Made by a program: the position numbers and the translations under genes
Notes under the pieces: generated by a model
Seen by the model: only the letters and a program-made list of their open reading frames with translations
Databases searched by the model: none
What the model was told of the DNA's origin: nothing
Shown: positions 1 through 6,943 of the stretch, piece after piece
Numbering within the stretch: the first letter of the stretch is position 1
How the letters are laid out: the number at the start of each line of letters is the position of its first letter
NCBI RefSeq assembly: GCF_001548475.1
Contig: NZ_LRUJ01000041.1
Coordinates: forward strand, 1-42,546
Direction of reading: 5' to 3'
Length of the DNA: 42,546 bases
Origin: Bordetella hinzii LMG 13501
Lineage (GTDB): Bacteria > Pseudomonadota > Gammaproteobacteria > Burkholderiales > Burkholderiaceae_B

Positions 1-17
1 GAATTTGAAGCAAAATC

Positions 18-50
18 AAAAGGTTAGCGAACATTGGGCGCTAACCTTTT
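18..50. terminator. Bidirectional intrinsic terminator at the end of the late/DGR operon
   Basis: A perfect 12-bp inverted repeat (AAAAGGTTAGCG / CGCTAACCTTTT) surrounds a 9-nt loop. The stem ends in T-runs on both strands, so it could stop transcription either way. It closes the long leftward operon. The reverse transcriptase stop codon (41-43) lies inside the right arm of the stem, so no separate 3' untranslated region exists before the hairpin. Confidence 0.8.
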
Positions 51-1216
51 TGCTTTTTCCGCCTTCCAAATTCCAAATTTGGAATATCCTGCGGCCAAAA
101 AGCGACAGAAGTATCCATTTCCGGGGCTGCGTGCGGGCCGCTGGCCGGCGCGCGGCCGCTGGCCGCCAGCCGTTCGGCGACGTCCCGCAGGCCCGGCACC
201 AGCACCAGGTCGGCCAGCACACCCTCGACCGTCCGGTGGGCGTTGCAATGCTTCGCGTAGGCCAGGAACGACATGACCCGTTCGCGCACCTGCGCCAGGT
301 CGACCTCGCCGTGGTAGTACCGGCTGGTGAGGTCGCGGAAATCCGCGCGGGCGCGCTTGATGTTCCGCTTGCGCGGCAGGATGTGCGTCGGCCAGATGCG
401 ATAGCCGCAGTAGTCGATGCCACGCTGCCAGGGGTGAATCGCCGTCTTCGGGTTCAGCGACAGGCCCAGGCTGTTCACCACCTCGCCGAGGGCGCGCAGC
501 ACGCGCTGGGCGGCGGCCTTATCCGGCAGGATTGCCACGAAGTCGTCCATGTAGCGCGTGTAGAAGCGTATGCCCATGTCATCCTTGGCAGTGTGGTCAA
601 GCCGGTTCAGGACGATGTTCGCGCCGAGCTGGCTTGTCAGCGCGCCCACCGGCAGGCCCACGCCGGCCTCGTGCCCGTAGCCGCCGAGAATCTGCTGCCA
701 CAGCCATATCACGTCCCGGTCGGCGATGACGCGACCCACCTCGTCCATGAGAACGCGGTGCTGGATGCTGGCGAAATACTTGCTGATGTCCGCTTTCAGC
801 ACGTACACGCCATCGCCCCAGTTTCGCCTTGCCACGCGCAGGAAGTGCTGGGTGCGCATGACAGCCCGCTGGGCGCCCTTGCCCTCGCGGCAGGCGTAGG
901 AATCGGTGATGAATCTACGATCGAAGATTGGCCCGACCACCCGCACCAGGGCGTGATGCACGACGCGGTCGGCGAACGGCGGCGCCTGGATCATGCGCAT
1001 CTTCGGCTCGCGCACGATGAACTCGCGCTGCGGGCCAGGTGTCCACGACTTCCATATCAGGTGATTCTGGATGTTGGTGAGGTTTTCTTCCAGGCGGGTG
1101 GCGTACTGCATGACTTCGTGCTGATACCGCTTACCCAGGCGGGTGTCTTGGAAGGCGTGGTACAGGTTCTCGAACGAAATGATGGTGGCCCACAGGCCGT
1201 TTACAGTGCGTGGCAT
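41..1216 (-). CDS. DGR reverse transcriptase
   Basis: The 391-aa protein makes mutagenised cDNA from the TR RNA for retrohoming into the two VRs. The polymerase active site YMDD is at about residues 222-225 (context YTRYMDDFVAI). Motif 4 reads VGALTSQ near residues 187-195; the GxxxSQ form marks DGR reverse transcriptases as opposed to group II intron enzymes. Other shared blocks are REFIVREPK, ADISKYFASI and GYRIWPTH, the last also in Bordetella BPP-1 Brt as I remember it. ATG 1216 is used because the conserved N-terminus follows at once; no strong ribosome site is visible. BPP-1 Brt is about 328 aa, so roughly 50 C-terminal residues are extra and come from an AT-richer end of the gene. The order target-avd-TR-RT matches BPP-1. 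Confidence 0.95.
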   Translation of the reverse strand: MPRTVNGLWATIISFENLYHAFQDTRLGKRYQHEVMQYATRLEENLTNIQNHLIWKSWTPGPQREFIVREPKMRMIQAPPFADRVVHHALVRVVGPIFDRRFITDSYACREGKGAQRAVMRTQHFLRVARRNWGDGVYVLKADISKYFASIQHRVLMDEVGRVIADRDVIWLWQQILGGYGHEAGVGLPVGALTSQLGANIVLNRLDHTAKDDMGIRFYTRYMDDFVAILPDKAAAQRVLRALGEVVNSLGLSLNPKTAIHPWQRGIDYCGYRIWPTHILPRKRNIKRARADFRDLTSRYYHGEVDLAQVRERVMSFLAYAKHCNAHRTVEGVLADLVLVPGLRDVAERLAASGRAPASGPHAAPEMDTSVAFWPQDIPNLEFGRRKKQKG

Positions 1217-1331
1217 AGTGTCCGGTAGTGGTCGGGGCCGCCACGCTCCCCGGTTTCCCAGGTACGGGCCGCGGCACCCTGTTGATCTTCGACTGCATGG
1301 TCAGGACGAAGGCCCCAAAGGATGTGCGCTG

Positions 1332-1356
1332 GGTGCCTGCCCGTGGGCCGGGCACC
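1332..1356 (-). other. Hairpin just 3' of the TR in the TR-RT spacer
   Basis: GGTGCC (1332-1337) pairs with GGCACC (1351-1356), and an inner GCCC/GGGC pairing extends the stem. It lies 15 bp beyond the 3' edge of the template within the 155-nt spacer before the reverse transcriptase. In BPP-1, RNA flanking the TR is needed for cDNA synthesis (established for that system). A similar role here is inference. It may also act as a weak barrier to transcription. Confidence 0.45.
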
Positions 1357-1371
1357 TTCTGGCGATAGTCG

Positions 1372-1474
1372 TTTGCGAGGCGGCCGCCGATATTCGTGTT
1401 CGAGTTCGACGCGGCGTTGTTGACGTTCAGGTAGAACAGGCCGGCGTGCGCGCCGTTCGCCCAATTGCCGCCGT
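1372..1474 (-). repeat. DGR template repeat (TR), 103 bp
   Basis: This is the non-coding template for mutagenic retrohoming, read on the minus strand. It aligns without gaps to VR1 (2831-2933) and VR2 (41140-41242). The minus-strand sequence would read as GGNWANGAHAG, then LFYLNVNNAAS, then NSNTNIGGRLA. The variable codons are mainly AAC/AAT, the classic DGR design. All 16 substitutions in the two VRs fall at TR adenines (plus-strand T). A G/C-only run at 1379-1389 near the 3' end is a candidate IMH* core. Identity to the VRs ends sharply at both edges. The TR lies 32 bp after avd and 155 bp before the reverse transcriptase. Confidence 0.97.
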
Positions 1475-1506
1475 AATCAAGCCTTCGCCCATAGAAGCGG
1501 GCGGCT

Positions 1507-1935
1507 TTACGGTGACATGGCCGCTCCTTCGTGCTTGATCCAGGCGCCCACCATGCGGCCGATCTCGTCGACGTGCCGCATCCACACGTCGCGCCGGCGC
1601 AGGGTAATGCACTCGACCAGATGCGCCTTGCGCACCATGCCCCGCAGAATTTCCACTTCCACATCGAGGTCGAACAGCGCGCCGGCTTTCTGCCGGCGCT
1701 TCCAGGCCACAATCGTCAATCGCAGTATCTTGTTCATCGCTCCGCGAATCTCGGCGCACAGCAAGAAGCGTTCGGCCTTCGGAAACTGGCGCAGCACCAC
1801 ATGGGTATAGGCGTCCAGTTCTTCCAGCTTGGTCAATAGCTTCAGGTGGGCCTCGTTCCCTCCCCCTCGTCTTCCTCGATGTTCTTCTGACAATGCTGCG
1901 GGTCGAACCTGTCCAGCACCTTGCACAGCACACAC
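1507..1935 (-). CDS. avd: DGR accessory variability determinant (Avd)
   Basis: Avd is a small basic four-helix-bundle protein that forms a barrel-like pentamer and binds the reverse transcriptase and TR RNA (known from BPP-1). The family pattern is clear: FPKAERFLLCAEI, then KILRLTIVAWKRR, and near the end LVECITLRRRDVW and DEIGRMVGAWIKH. The start is uncertain. GTG 1935 has AGGA 7 nt upstream and gives about 142 aa, but the conserved fold begins only around codon 1836. The first 30 residues overlap the upstream membrane-protein gene and look unlike Avd. A non-ATG start near 1836-1845 after GAGG is the alternative. Confidence 0.88.
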   Translation of the reverse strand: MCAVQGAGQVRPAALSEEHRGRRGGGNEAHLKLLTKLEELDAYTHVVLRQFPKAERFLLCAEIRGAMNKILRLTIVAWKRRQKAGALFDLDVEVEILRGMVRKAHLVECITLRRRDVWMRHVDEIGRMVGAWIKHEGAAMSP

Positions 1936-2156
1936 CCCCACTTCCTACCGGCCCGCGCCGCCTTGCCGGCGCGGCTGCTGATGGTTTCGTCTTCGCTGCC
2001 CGCCAGGGCGGCGTTCAGCGTTTGGTCATTCGACACGGCTACGCGCCATGCGCGGTCGCTGCCGACAAGGGCGGCGACCAGGGCAATGAGGTTGCCGGCC
2101 GCCATCATCAGCATCGAGCCGGCCAGCAGCGCCAGCCGCGTGGCGTAGCGTTTCAC
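1842..2156 (-). CDS. Small membrane-anchored phage protein
   Basis: The 104-aa product starts at GTG 2156, 8 nt after the stop of the preceding gene. A hydrophobic N-terminus (LALLAGSMLMMAAGNLIALV) forms one membrane segment. A cytoplasmic-looking tail follows with GCVLCKVLDRFDPQHC and an acidic end. This CxxC...DPxHC tail is familiar from small phage proteins of unknown role, some of which I believe carry misleading helicase names. It lies between the fibre-assembly gene and avd. A lysis or host-membrane role is possible, but the sequence does not show it. Confidence 0.7.
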   Translation of the reverse strand: MKRYATRLALLAGSMLMMAAGNLIALVAALVGSDRAWRVAVSNDQTLNAALAGSEDETISSRAGKAARAGRKWGCVLCKVLDRFDPQHCQKNIEEDEGEGTRPT

Positions 2157-2164
2157 CGCCGCGC

Positions 2165-2746
2165 CTACCAGGTGATGGCCGCCACGTCTTCGAGCGTCGC
2201 TGCCACGTCGATCAGGTCTTCGAGGCTTTGCCGCTTGCCGAGCAGGCCGCCGGCGGCGGCCTTGTACATGGTTTCCTTCGTCAGCACCCGGCCCGCCAAG
2301 TCGTCCACCGTCAGGCCGCGGGCCTGGGCGATGGCGTCGAGCATCGGCGTATCGGCATCGGGGTCGGCCACATGGGCGGCCGCCTCGGTGGCCTGCTGCG
2401 GCCACGTCTTGATTTCGGACTCGGGGTAGCCGGCCAGCAGCGCGGCGCCGTCGCGCTCGCACGCCTCGTTCACCTCGGCCAGCTTCGCGGCCTTGGCGGC
2501 GGCCAGCGTCGCGGCCTCGGTGGGTTCGAGGGTCAGCACGCCAAGCAGCACCGCGTCGGCCGGGTTGCACGCCGGCACGTCCTCGGGCTGTCCGGGCAGC
2601 GTCACGGCGATGAACAGGTTGCCGGGACGGTACGCCTCGGGCACGCGCCACGCCTTCACGGTGGCCGCCACGGGCACCTCGGGCAGCGGCACGGTCATGG
2701 TGGAGCCGTCCACATCCACCACCAGGGCGCCATTTTGAATTTCCAT
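2165..2746 (-). CDS. Tail-fibre-assembly-like protein (DUF4376 type)
   Basis: The 193-aa protein starts at ATG 2746 after a strong AAGGAG. The C-terminal half has the DUF4376 pattern: AYP-like AGYPESEIKTWPQQ, then TPMLDAIAQARG, KETMYKAAAGGLLGKRQ and LEDLIDVA. Such proteins lie next to phage tail-fibre genes and are thought to aid fibre assembly or attachment. The position directly downstream of DGR target 1 fits a chaperone or partner of that fibre. Its exact role is inference. Confidence 0.75.
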   Translation of the reverse strand: MEIQNGALVVDVDGSTMTVPLPEVPVAATVKAWRVPEAYRPGNLFIAVTLPGQPEDVPACNPADAVLLGVLTLEPTEAATLAAAKAAKLAEVNEACERDGAALLAGYPESEIKTWPQQATEAAAHVADPDADTPMLDAIAQARGLTVDDLAGRVLTKETMYKAAAGGLLGKRQSLEDLIDVAATLEDVAAITW

Positions 2747-2768
2747 CAGAATCTCCTTTCAGGGGTTC

Positions 2769-2794
2769 GGGCGGCCCGCTCGGCGGGCGCGCCC
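2769..2794 (-). other. Hairpin 36 bp downstream of VR1
   Basis: On the minus strand a 6-bp inner stem (GCCCGC/GCGGGC, loop CGA) stacks on a 5-bp outer stem (GGGCG/CGCCC) with one bulged C. The same 26 nt occurs at 41076-41101 after VR2. No T-run follows, so it is not a standard terminator. In BPP-1 a hairpin or cruciform just after VR promotes retrohoming; this is the likely counterpart here. Confidence 0.7.
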
Positions 2795-2823
2795 AGTGAC
2801 ATGACACATGAGGGCATGACCCG

Positions 2824-5415
2824 TCACACCTTTGCGAGGCGGCCGCCGACAGACGTGCTCGAGTACGACGCGGCGTTGTGGACGTTCAGGTAGAACAGGC
2901 CGGCGTGCGCGCCGTTCGCCCAATCGCCGCCGTGGTAGGCCACCGTCTCGCCGCCGCGGTAGTGGAACGAGTCGGCATACGTGCCGTTGCTCTGCGAGGC
3001 GTCCACGGTCGCGGCAGCGAACACATGGGACAGGTCGTAGTTGGCGCCGGCGTCCGCCGACATGGTGACGGGCCAGTAGTATTCCCCTTCGGGAACCAGC
3101 GGCACCGTCTGGTTCGTGGCGACGTAGGTCTTGTTCCCGTTCTTATCCCAGATGCGCCACTTCCCGGCGGCGGTGCAGCCCAGGCCGTCGACCATCTGCC
3201 ACACGTTGCCCCACAGGCCGACGATGCCGCGCCAGGTCGCTTGCGCGACGGTCGCGTGGCTGGTGTTCAGCGCGGCGCTGCTGTTCACGTTGCCCTGGCC
3301 GATCAGCGTCTGGGCGTCGGGGTTGCCCATCTCGATCAGGGCCAGCATCTGGATGGCGGACAGGTGGTAGATGTTCCACAGGGAAAAGCCCGTGACGCCG
3401 CCGGTGTTGCGCGCGTTGGCGCGGCTCTTCATCGTCGGGAAGTCGATGGACACCAGCGGCGTGGCGGCCGCCACCGAAGCCAGCTTGTTGCCCGTGGCGT
3501 TCGACCCCTGGTACTTGCCGATCCAGACTTGTTCCAGCGCCACGCCCGCATCCTTGAATGCCGGGTGCAGCTCAAAGCCAGCCTCTTGCTTGTCCGACAC
3601 CCAGATGGCCTTCTTGCCGATGTACGCGCCCGAGTCCACCAGGCCGGTCTTGATGTAGAAGGCCGGCACCTTGACCATCGCCTGGCTGTCGATCGTCTGG
3701 TCGACGATGCCGGCGTAGGTCGGATGCGCAGCAAAGAAGGCGGCGTCGGCGGCCTTGGCATTGCCGTCCTCGTCGATGCGCGCCCACTGGCCCGAGGTGG
3801 CGCCGGTCGATACCAGGGCGATGCCGATGACCGTGCCGAAGGTCTTCTTGGTGGTGAATCGCGTCTCCACCGACCAGTCCGACCAGCCGATCGTCGCACC
3901 CTTGTGGCGCACGCGGAAGAAATACTGCGTGTTCGCCGATTGCAGCACGCCGGCCGGGACGGCAAACGAGGTCAGATTCTCCGTGTCCTCGCCACTGTCC
4001 AGCACCGGGGTGTCGTAGGTGCCCGTGGCCGCGCGAATCTGCCACTGGGCGGCCGCCTGGGTATCCTCGCCGGCGTACACGTCGAAGGCGCTGGATTGCA
4101 GCGTGGGCGTGTCGGCCACGTCCATCAGGTCGTTGGCCGGGGCGGTGTTCGTCGGCGCTTGCACGTAGACGAACGAATCGGCGGTGCTGAACTGAACCGG
4201 ATCGGCCCAGGGCGACCAGGCGCCTTCCGCGTCGCGCGCACGGCCGCGGGCGTAGTAGGTGCTGCTGGTTTCCAGGCGCAGGCCGACTTCGCGCCAGGAC
4301 AGGCCACCGACCTGCGTGCCGGAATCGACCAGGATTTCGGCGAAGTCGGCCGTGGCGGAAATCTGGAACTGCACGGCGCCGACCGCGGTGCCGGTGGGCG
4401 AGGAATAGCCCGTGAGGGCCAGCGTCGGGCGGTCGGTCAGGTTTTCGTCGCCGTCGATGGGGTTGAACATGATGGGCTTGAGCGGCGGCGTGTGCGTGCC
4501 GCGCAGGCCCGTGGTGGTGCCCAGGCCGACGATGTGCGCGATCTCGACCGGGCCGCCCGAGACGGTGACGCGCAGCGCGGTGTCGCCGTCCACATTCAGT
4601 TCGTATTCGCAGTCCACATAGCCGGCCGGCACCTTGCCGCCGGTGCGCGTCCACGCCAGCGGCGCGCTCACCCACTGGTCGCCGATCAGGAAGTCGACGT
4701 ACACCGCCGCAGCCGAAACGGTGCGACGGATCACCACGGCGCGCTTGACGTTGTCGAAGCCCAGGTTGATAGGCTTCGAGAAGTAGGCGTCGCCGGCCTT
4801 GGCCTGCGCGGCGCCGTCGTCGACCGTGAACGACGTGCGCGCGAGGAACGCGCCTTCGCCGCCATAGGCATAGGTCAGCGGCCCGGACACGCGCACGCGC
4901 GTGCTGGTCAGCACGGCATCGACATGCACCTGCTCGGCGTGCACGCCGTCGAACACGACATAGTTCTGGCCGGGCGTGAACTTGCTGGCGTCGTCCACGT
5001 CGATGGAGTCGTCGCCGGCCACCGCCGACACGACGGCCACCGGGGCGTACTCGCGCAGCGTGTAGTCGCCGGCCCACATTTCCAGGCTGATGTTGTTGCC
5101 CGAGTAGTCCCAGTCCAGGCGCACGGCGCGCGACAGCATCGGGGCCGTGGTGCCCTGGATTCCTTCGACCTCGCCGCCGAGGTCGACCACCTGCTGCGTG
5201 ACATGCTCGAAGCGGTCGGCGAAGCTGGGGAAATCACCCTTGGCCGCCGCCAGCTCGGATTCGACGCCGGCGCTGCGTTCGTTCAGCGCGGCGAAGTTCT
5301 CGTCGATCTGCTGGTAGCGGGTGTTCCAGAGGTCGGGCACCGCGTCCGGTTCGGTGTTCGGCAGCGGGGTGATTTGCGGATGCGGCAGGGCCGGGGGGGT
5401 CGTGTTTTCGGGCAT
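2824..5415 (-). CDS. DGR target 1: tail fibre with variable C-type-lectin-like tip
   Basis: This 863-aa protein probably forms the receptor-binding fibre. Residues 1 to about 300 are a fibre or linker region with a heptad-like stretch near the start. About 310-417 and 418-522 look like two fibronectin-III-type modules (repeated STxYYxRxRAxD...WSPW and NTQYFFRVRHKG...WSDW). From about 525 a C-type-lectin/formylglycine-enzyme-like domain follows, with GIVGLWGNVWQMVDG and the end YHGGDWANGAHAG...GGRLAKV. VR1 encodes residues 828-862. The gene follows the collar protein by 15 bp, the usual place for the adsorption protein. The C-terminal 320 residues are paralogous to target 2. Confidence 0.92.
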   Translation of the reverse strand: MPENTTPPALPHPQITPLPNTEPDAVPDLWNTRYQQIDENFAALNERSAGVESELAAAKGDFPSFADRFEHVTQQVVDLGGEVEGIQGTTAPMLSRAVRLDWDYSGNNISLEMWAGDYTLREYAPVAVVSAVAGDDSIDVDDASKFTPGQNYVVFDGVHAEQVHVDAVLTSTRVRVSGPLTYAYGGEGAFLARTSFTVDDGAAQAKAGDAYFSKPINLGFDNVKRAVVIRRTVSAAAVYVDFLIGDQWVSAPLAWTRTGGKVPAGYVDCEYELNVDGDTALRVTVSGGPVEIAHIVGLGTTTGLRGTHTPPLKPIMFNPIDGDENLTDRPTLALTGYSSPTGTAVGAVQFQISATADFAEILVDSGTQVGGLSWREVGLRLETSSTYYARGRARDAEGAWSPWADPVQFSTADSFVYVQAPTNTAPANDLMDVADTPTLQSSAFDVYAGEDTQAAAQWQIRAATGTYDTPVLDSGEDTENLTSFAVPAGVLQSANTQYFFRVRHKGATIGWSDWSVETRFTTKKTFGTVIGIALVSTGATSGQWARIDEDGNAKAADAAFFAAHPTYAGIVDQTIDSQAMVKVPAFYIKTGLVDSGAYIGKKAIWVSDKQEAGFELHPAFKDAGVALEQVWIGKYQGSNATGNKLASVAAATPLVSIDFPTMKSRANARNTGGVTGFSLWNIYHLSAIQMLALIEMGNPDAQTLIGQGNVNSSAALNTSHATVAQATWRGIVGLWGNVWQMVDGLGCTAAGKWRIWDKNGNKTYVATNQTVPLVPEGEYYWPVTMSADAGANYDLSHVFAAATVDASQSNGTYADSFHYRGGETVAYHGGDWANGAHAGLFYLNVHNAASYSSTSVGGRLAKV
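2831..2933 (-). repeat. DGR variable repeat VR1
   Basis: It is identical in length to the TR and differs at seven positions, all at template adenines. The results are N to D, N to H, N to Y, N to S, N to S (AAT to TCT) and I to V. It ends 4 bp before the stop codon of target 1. The first 19 bp at its 3' coding end are identical to the TR and include the G/C run (IMH candidate). Past the edge, the VR shares sequence with VR2 but not with the TR. Confidence 0.96.
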
Positions 5416-5430
5416 TTTGTCACCTGATGA

Positions 5431-5811
5431 TTAAAAGAGGGGTTCGATGAACACCTGGTAGAGTTCGTCGGCTTCGCGCACCTTCGGGGCGAAGGTCTTG
5501 ATGGCGACGACGCGGCCTTCCTCGTCCAGCAGCATGGCCTCGGAAACCTTGACGCCGACCAGTTCCCCCGGCTCGATGCGGCCCTCGCACTCGACGGTGT
5601 ACGGCGTGGGCTGGCCGACGTCGTGCAAGGGCTTGCGCAGCACTTCGTGATACAGGCCCGGCGCATCGGCGTCGGGGGCCTTCGGCGTGTCGTCAGGGTT
5701 GTGGCCGCCGTCTCCGAAGGCCATAAACGCGAACTTCGCCAGCGGCGTGCCGTCGGCGTGGAATTTGGCGAGGCGCTGGCGCCAGCCGTTAGATATGACC
5801 GTCGATGCCAT
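5431..5811 (-). CDS. Tail collar/fibre N-terminal domain protein (gpH N-terminus-like)
   Basis: The 126-aa protein resembles the N-terminal baseplate-attachment domain of P2-type fibres: ATG...KFAFMAFGDGG, then a HEVLRKPL core and a C-terminal EADELYQVFIEPLF. In P2 this domain is fused to the fibre; here it stands alone between gpI and target 1. It probably connects the variable fibre to the baseplate. It overlaps the end of gpI by 23 bp. Confidence 0.75.
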   Translation of the reverse strand: MASTVISNGWRQRLAKFHADGTPLAKFAFMAFGDGGHNPDDTPKAPDADAPGLYHEVLRKPLHDVGQPTPYTVECEGRIEPGELVGVKVSEAMLLDEEGRVVAIKTFAPKVREADELYQVFIEPLF

Positions 5812-6943
5812 CGGAAATCCTTGTCGAGACGATGCGGGAAGACGGCTGCGCCGGGCCGCCCACGCGCCAAGTGCCGTCCAGCTTCACGCGGCCGGCATAG
5901 GCGGGATCGGGTACATCGTGGGCGGGGTTGCGCAGCTTGAAGTGCCCGAGGCGCGGCGCCTCGGTCATGGGGTTGTGCGCCAGCGGCGTGCCGTCCAGCC
6001 GGAAACGGCCCAGCTTCGTGGGCGTGCCGACTGTCCAGGTGCCATCCAGGCGGCGCGGCCGCTTGTGCAGCGTCACCGGGTCGGGCGTGCGCACCGTGCG
6101 CGACAGCCCGAGGCGCTGGCGCGGGCGCGTGTCAATGGGAACGAACTTCGCCAGCGCGGCGCGGCTGGCGACGCGCACCGATTTGAGCTTCGGGCCGGCC
6201 ACGGCGCCGTACAGCTTGCCGACCTGCACCGACCCGTCGAGCGCGAAATGCCCTAGCCGGGCGGTCGCGCCGTCGCGGCCCAGCTTCCACACCGCGCCGG
6301 GCCGGGTGGTGATGGTTAGGCCGTTCCAGACAGGTGCATGGATGCGCTTCTGCATGACGAAGCGCGACCCGACGCCGAGGGTGACGGTGAAGTAGATGCG
6401 CAGCCAGTACACGAACAGCGGCCAGGAACGCGCCGGCTTCCATTCGTTGATGAGGGCGCGCAGCTTGCGCAAAATGGCCGCGTCCTGCACGTCGGCCAGG
6501 TTCAGGCGCACGATGAACTGCGCCCAGTGCTGCACCTGGGGAATGCCAGTCACGGCGCCCAGCGGCATGATTTTCTTCGATCCGTCCAGCTTCCAGGTGC
6601 CATCCAGGCGCGGCGGGTTGTAGACCGCGTACATGGCCTGCTGTTCGTGCTGGTCGATCAGGTCGACTTCCAGACCCAGGGTGGACAGCGCCCGCTTGAC
6701 CGCCCAGGGCGTGCCCTTCTTACGGTGCAGCGCCACCGACATGCGGATGGCGTCGCGCTGCTGGGCTTCGGTGGCCGCGTCGTCCCAGTTGTCGACGTGC
6801 AGCGCCCAGGCAAGCCACGGCAGCGCGGCGGCCGGGCAGGTGTCGGGGTTCCACAGGTCGGCGATGGGCGTAGGCAGCGCCAGCGGCGTGGCTGCTGCAA
6901 TGGCGCGTTCGGCGGCGGTGGCATTGAAGGGCAGCAAGCTCAT
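5789..6943 (-). CDS. I: Baseplate/tail protein I with long repeat-bearing extension
   Basis: ATG 6943 overlaps the gpJ stop (ATGA). The product is 384 aa. The first about 190 residues are P2 gpI-like: an N-terminus with PTPIADLWNPDTCPAAALPW, then WDDAATEAQQRDAI and HRKKGTPWAVKRAL. P2 gpI is about 176 aa, so about 200 residues are additional. That extension carries degenerate repeats built on L-D-G-T-W or L-D-G-S (RLDGTWKLDGS, FALDGSVQVG, RLDGTWTVG, FRLDGTPLA, KLDGTWRVG). It caps the baseplate wedge and contacts the fibre. The repeats may build a beta-rich adaptor. Confidence 0.88.
   Translation of the reverse strand: MSLLPFNATAAERAIAAATPLALPTPIADLWNPDTCPAAALPWLAWALHVDNWDDAATEAQQRDAIRMSVALHRKKGTPWAVKRALSTLGLEVDLIDQHEQQAMYAVYNPPRLDGTWKLDGSKKIMPLGAVTGIPQVQHWAQFIVRLNLADVQDAAILRKLRALINEWKPARSWPLFVYWLRIYFTVTLGVGSRFVMQKRIHAPVWNGLTITTRPGAVWKLGRDGATARLGHFALDGSVQVGKLYGAVAGPKLKSVRVASRAALAKFVPIDTRPRQRLGLSRTVRTPDPVTLHKRPRRLDGTWTVGTPTKLGRFRLDGTPLAHNPMTEAPRLGHFKLRNPAHDVPDPAYAGRVKLDGTWRVGGPAQPSSRIVSTRISDGIDGHI

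Noticed and set aside
1131-1712. Frame reading through the TR
   Set aside because: It spans parts of avd out of frame and the TR spacer. TR is a template RNA; the open frame follows from its descent from a coding VR.
2769-2794. VR1 hairpin as an intrinsic terminator
   Set aside because: No T-run follows on the transcribed strand and downstream genes of the same operon have no other visible promoter.
2878-5427. Long rightward frame (849 codons) opposite target 1
   Set aside because: It is the antisense shadow of a well-supported gene in G+C-rich DNA; its His/Arg/Gly-rich translation shows no domain and it lacks a ribosome site.
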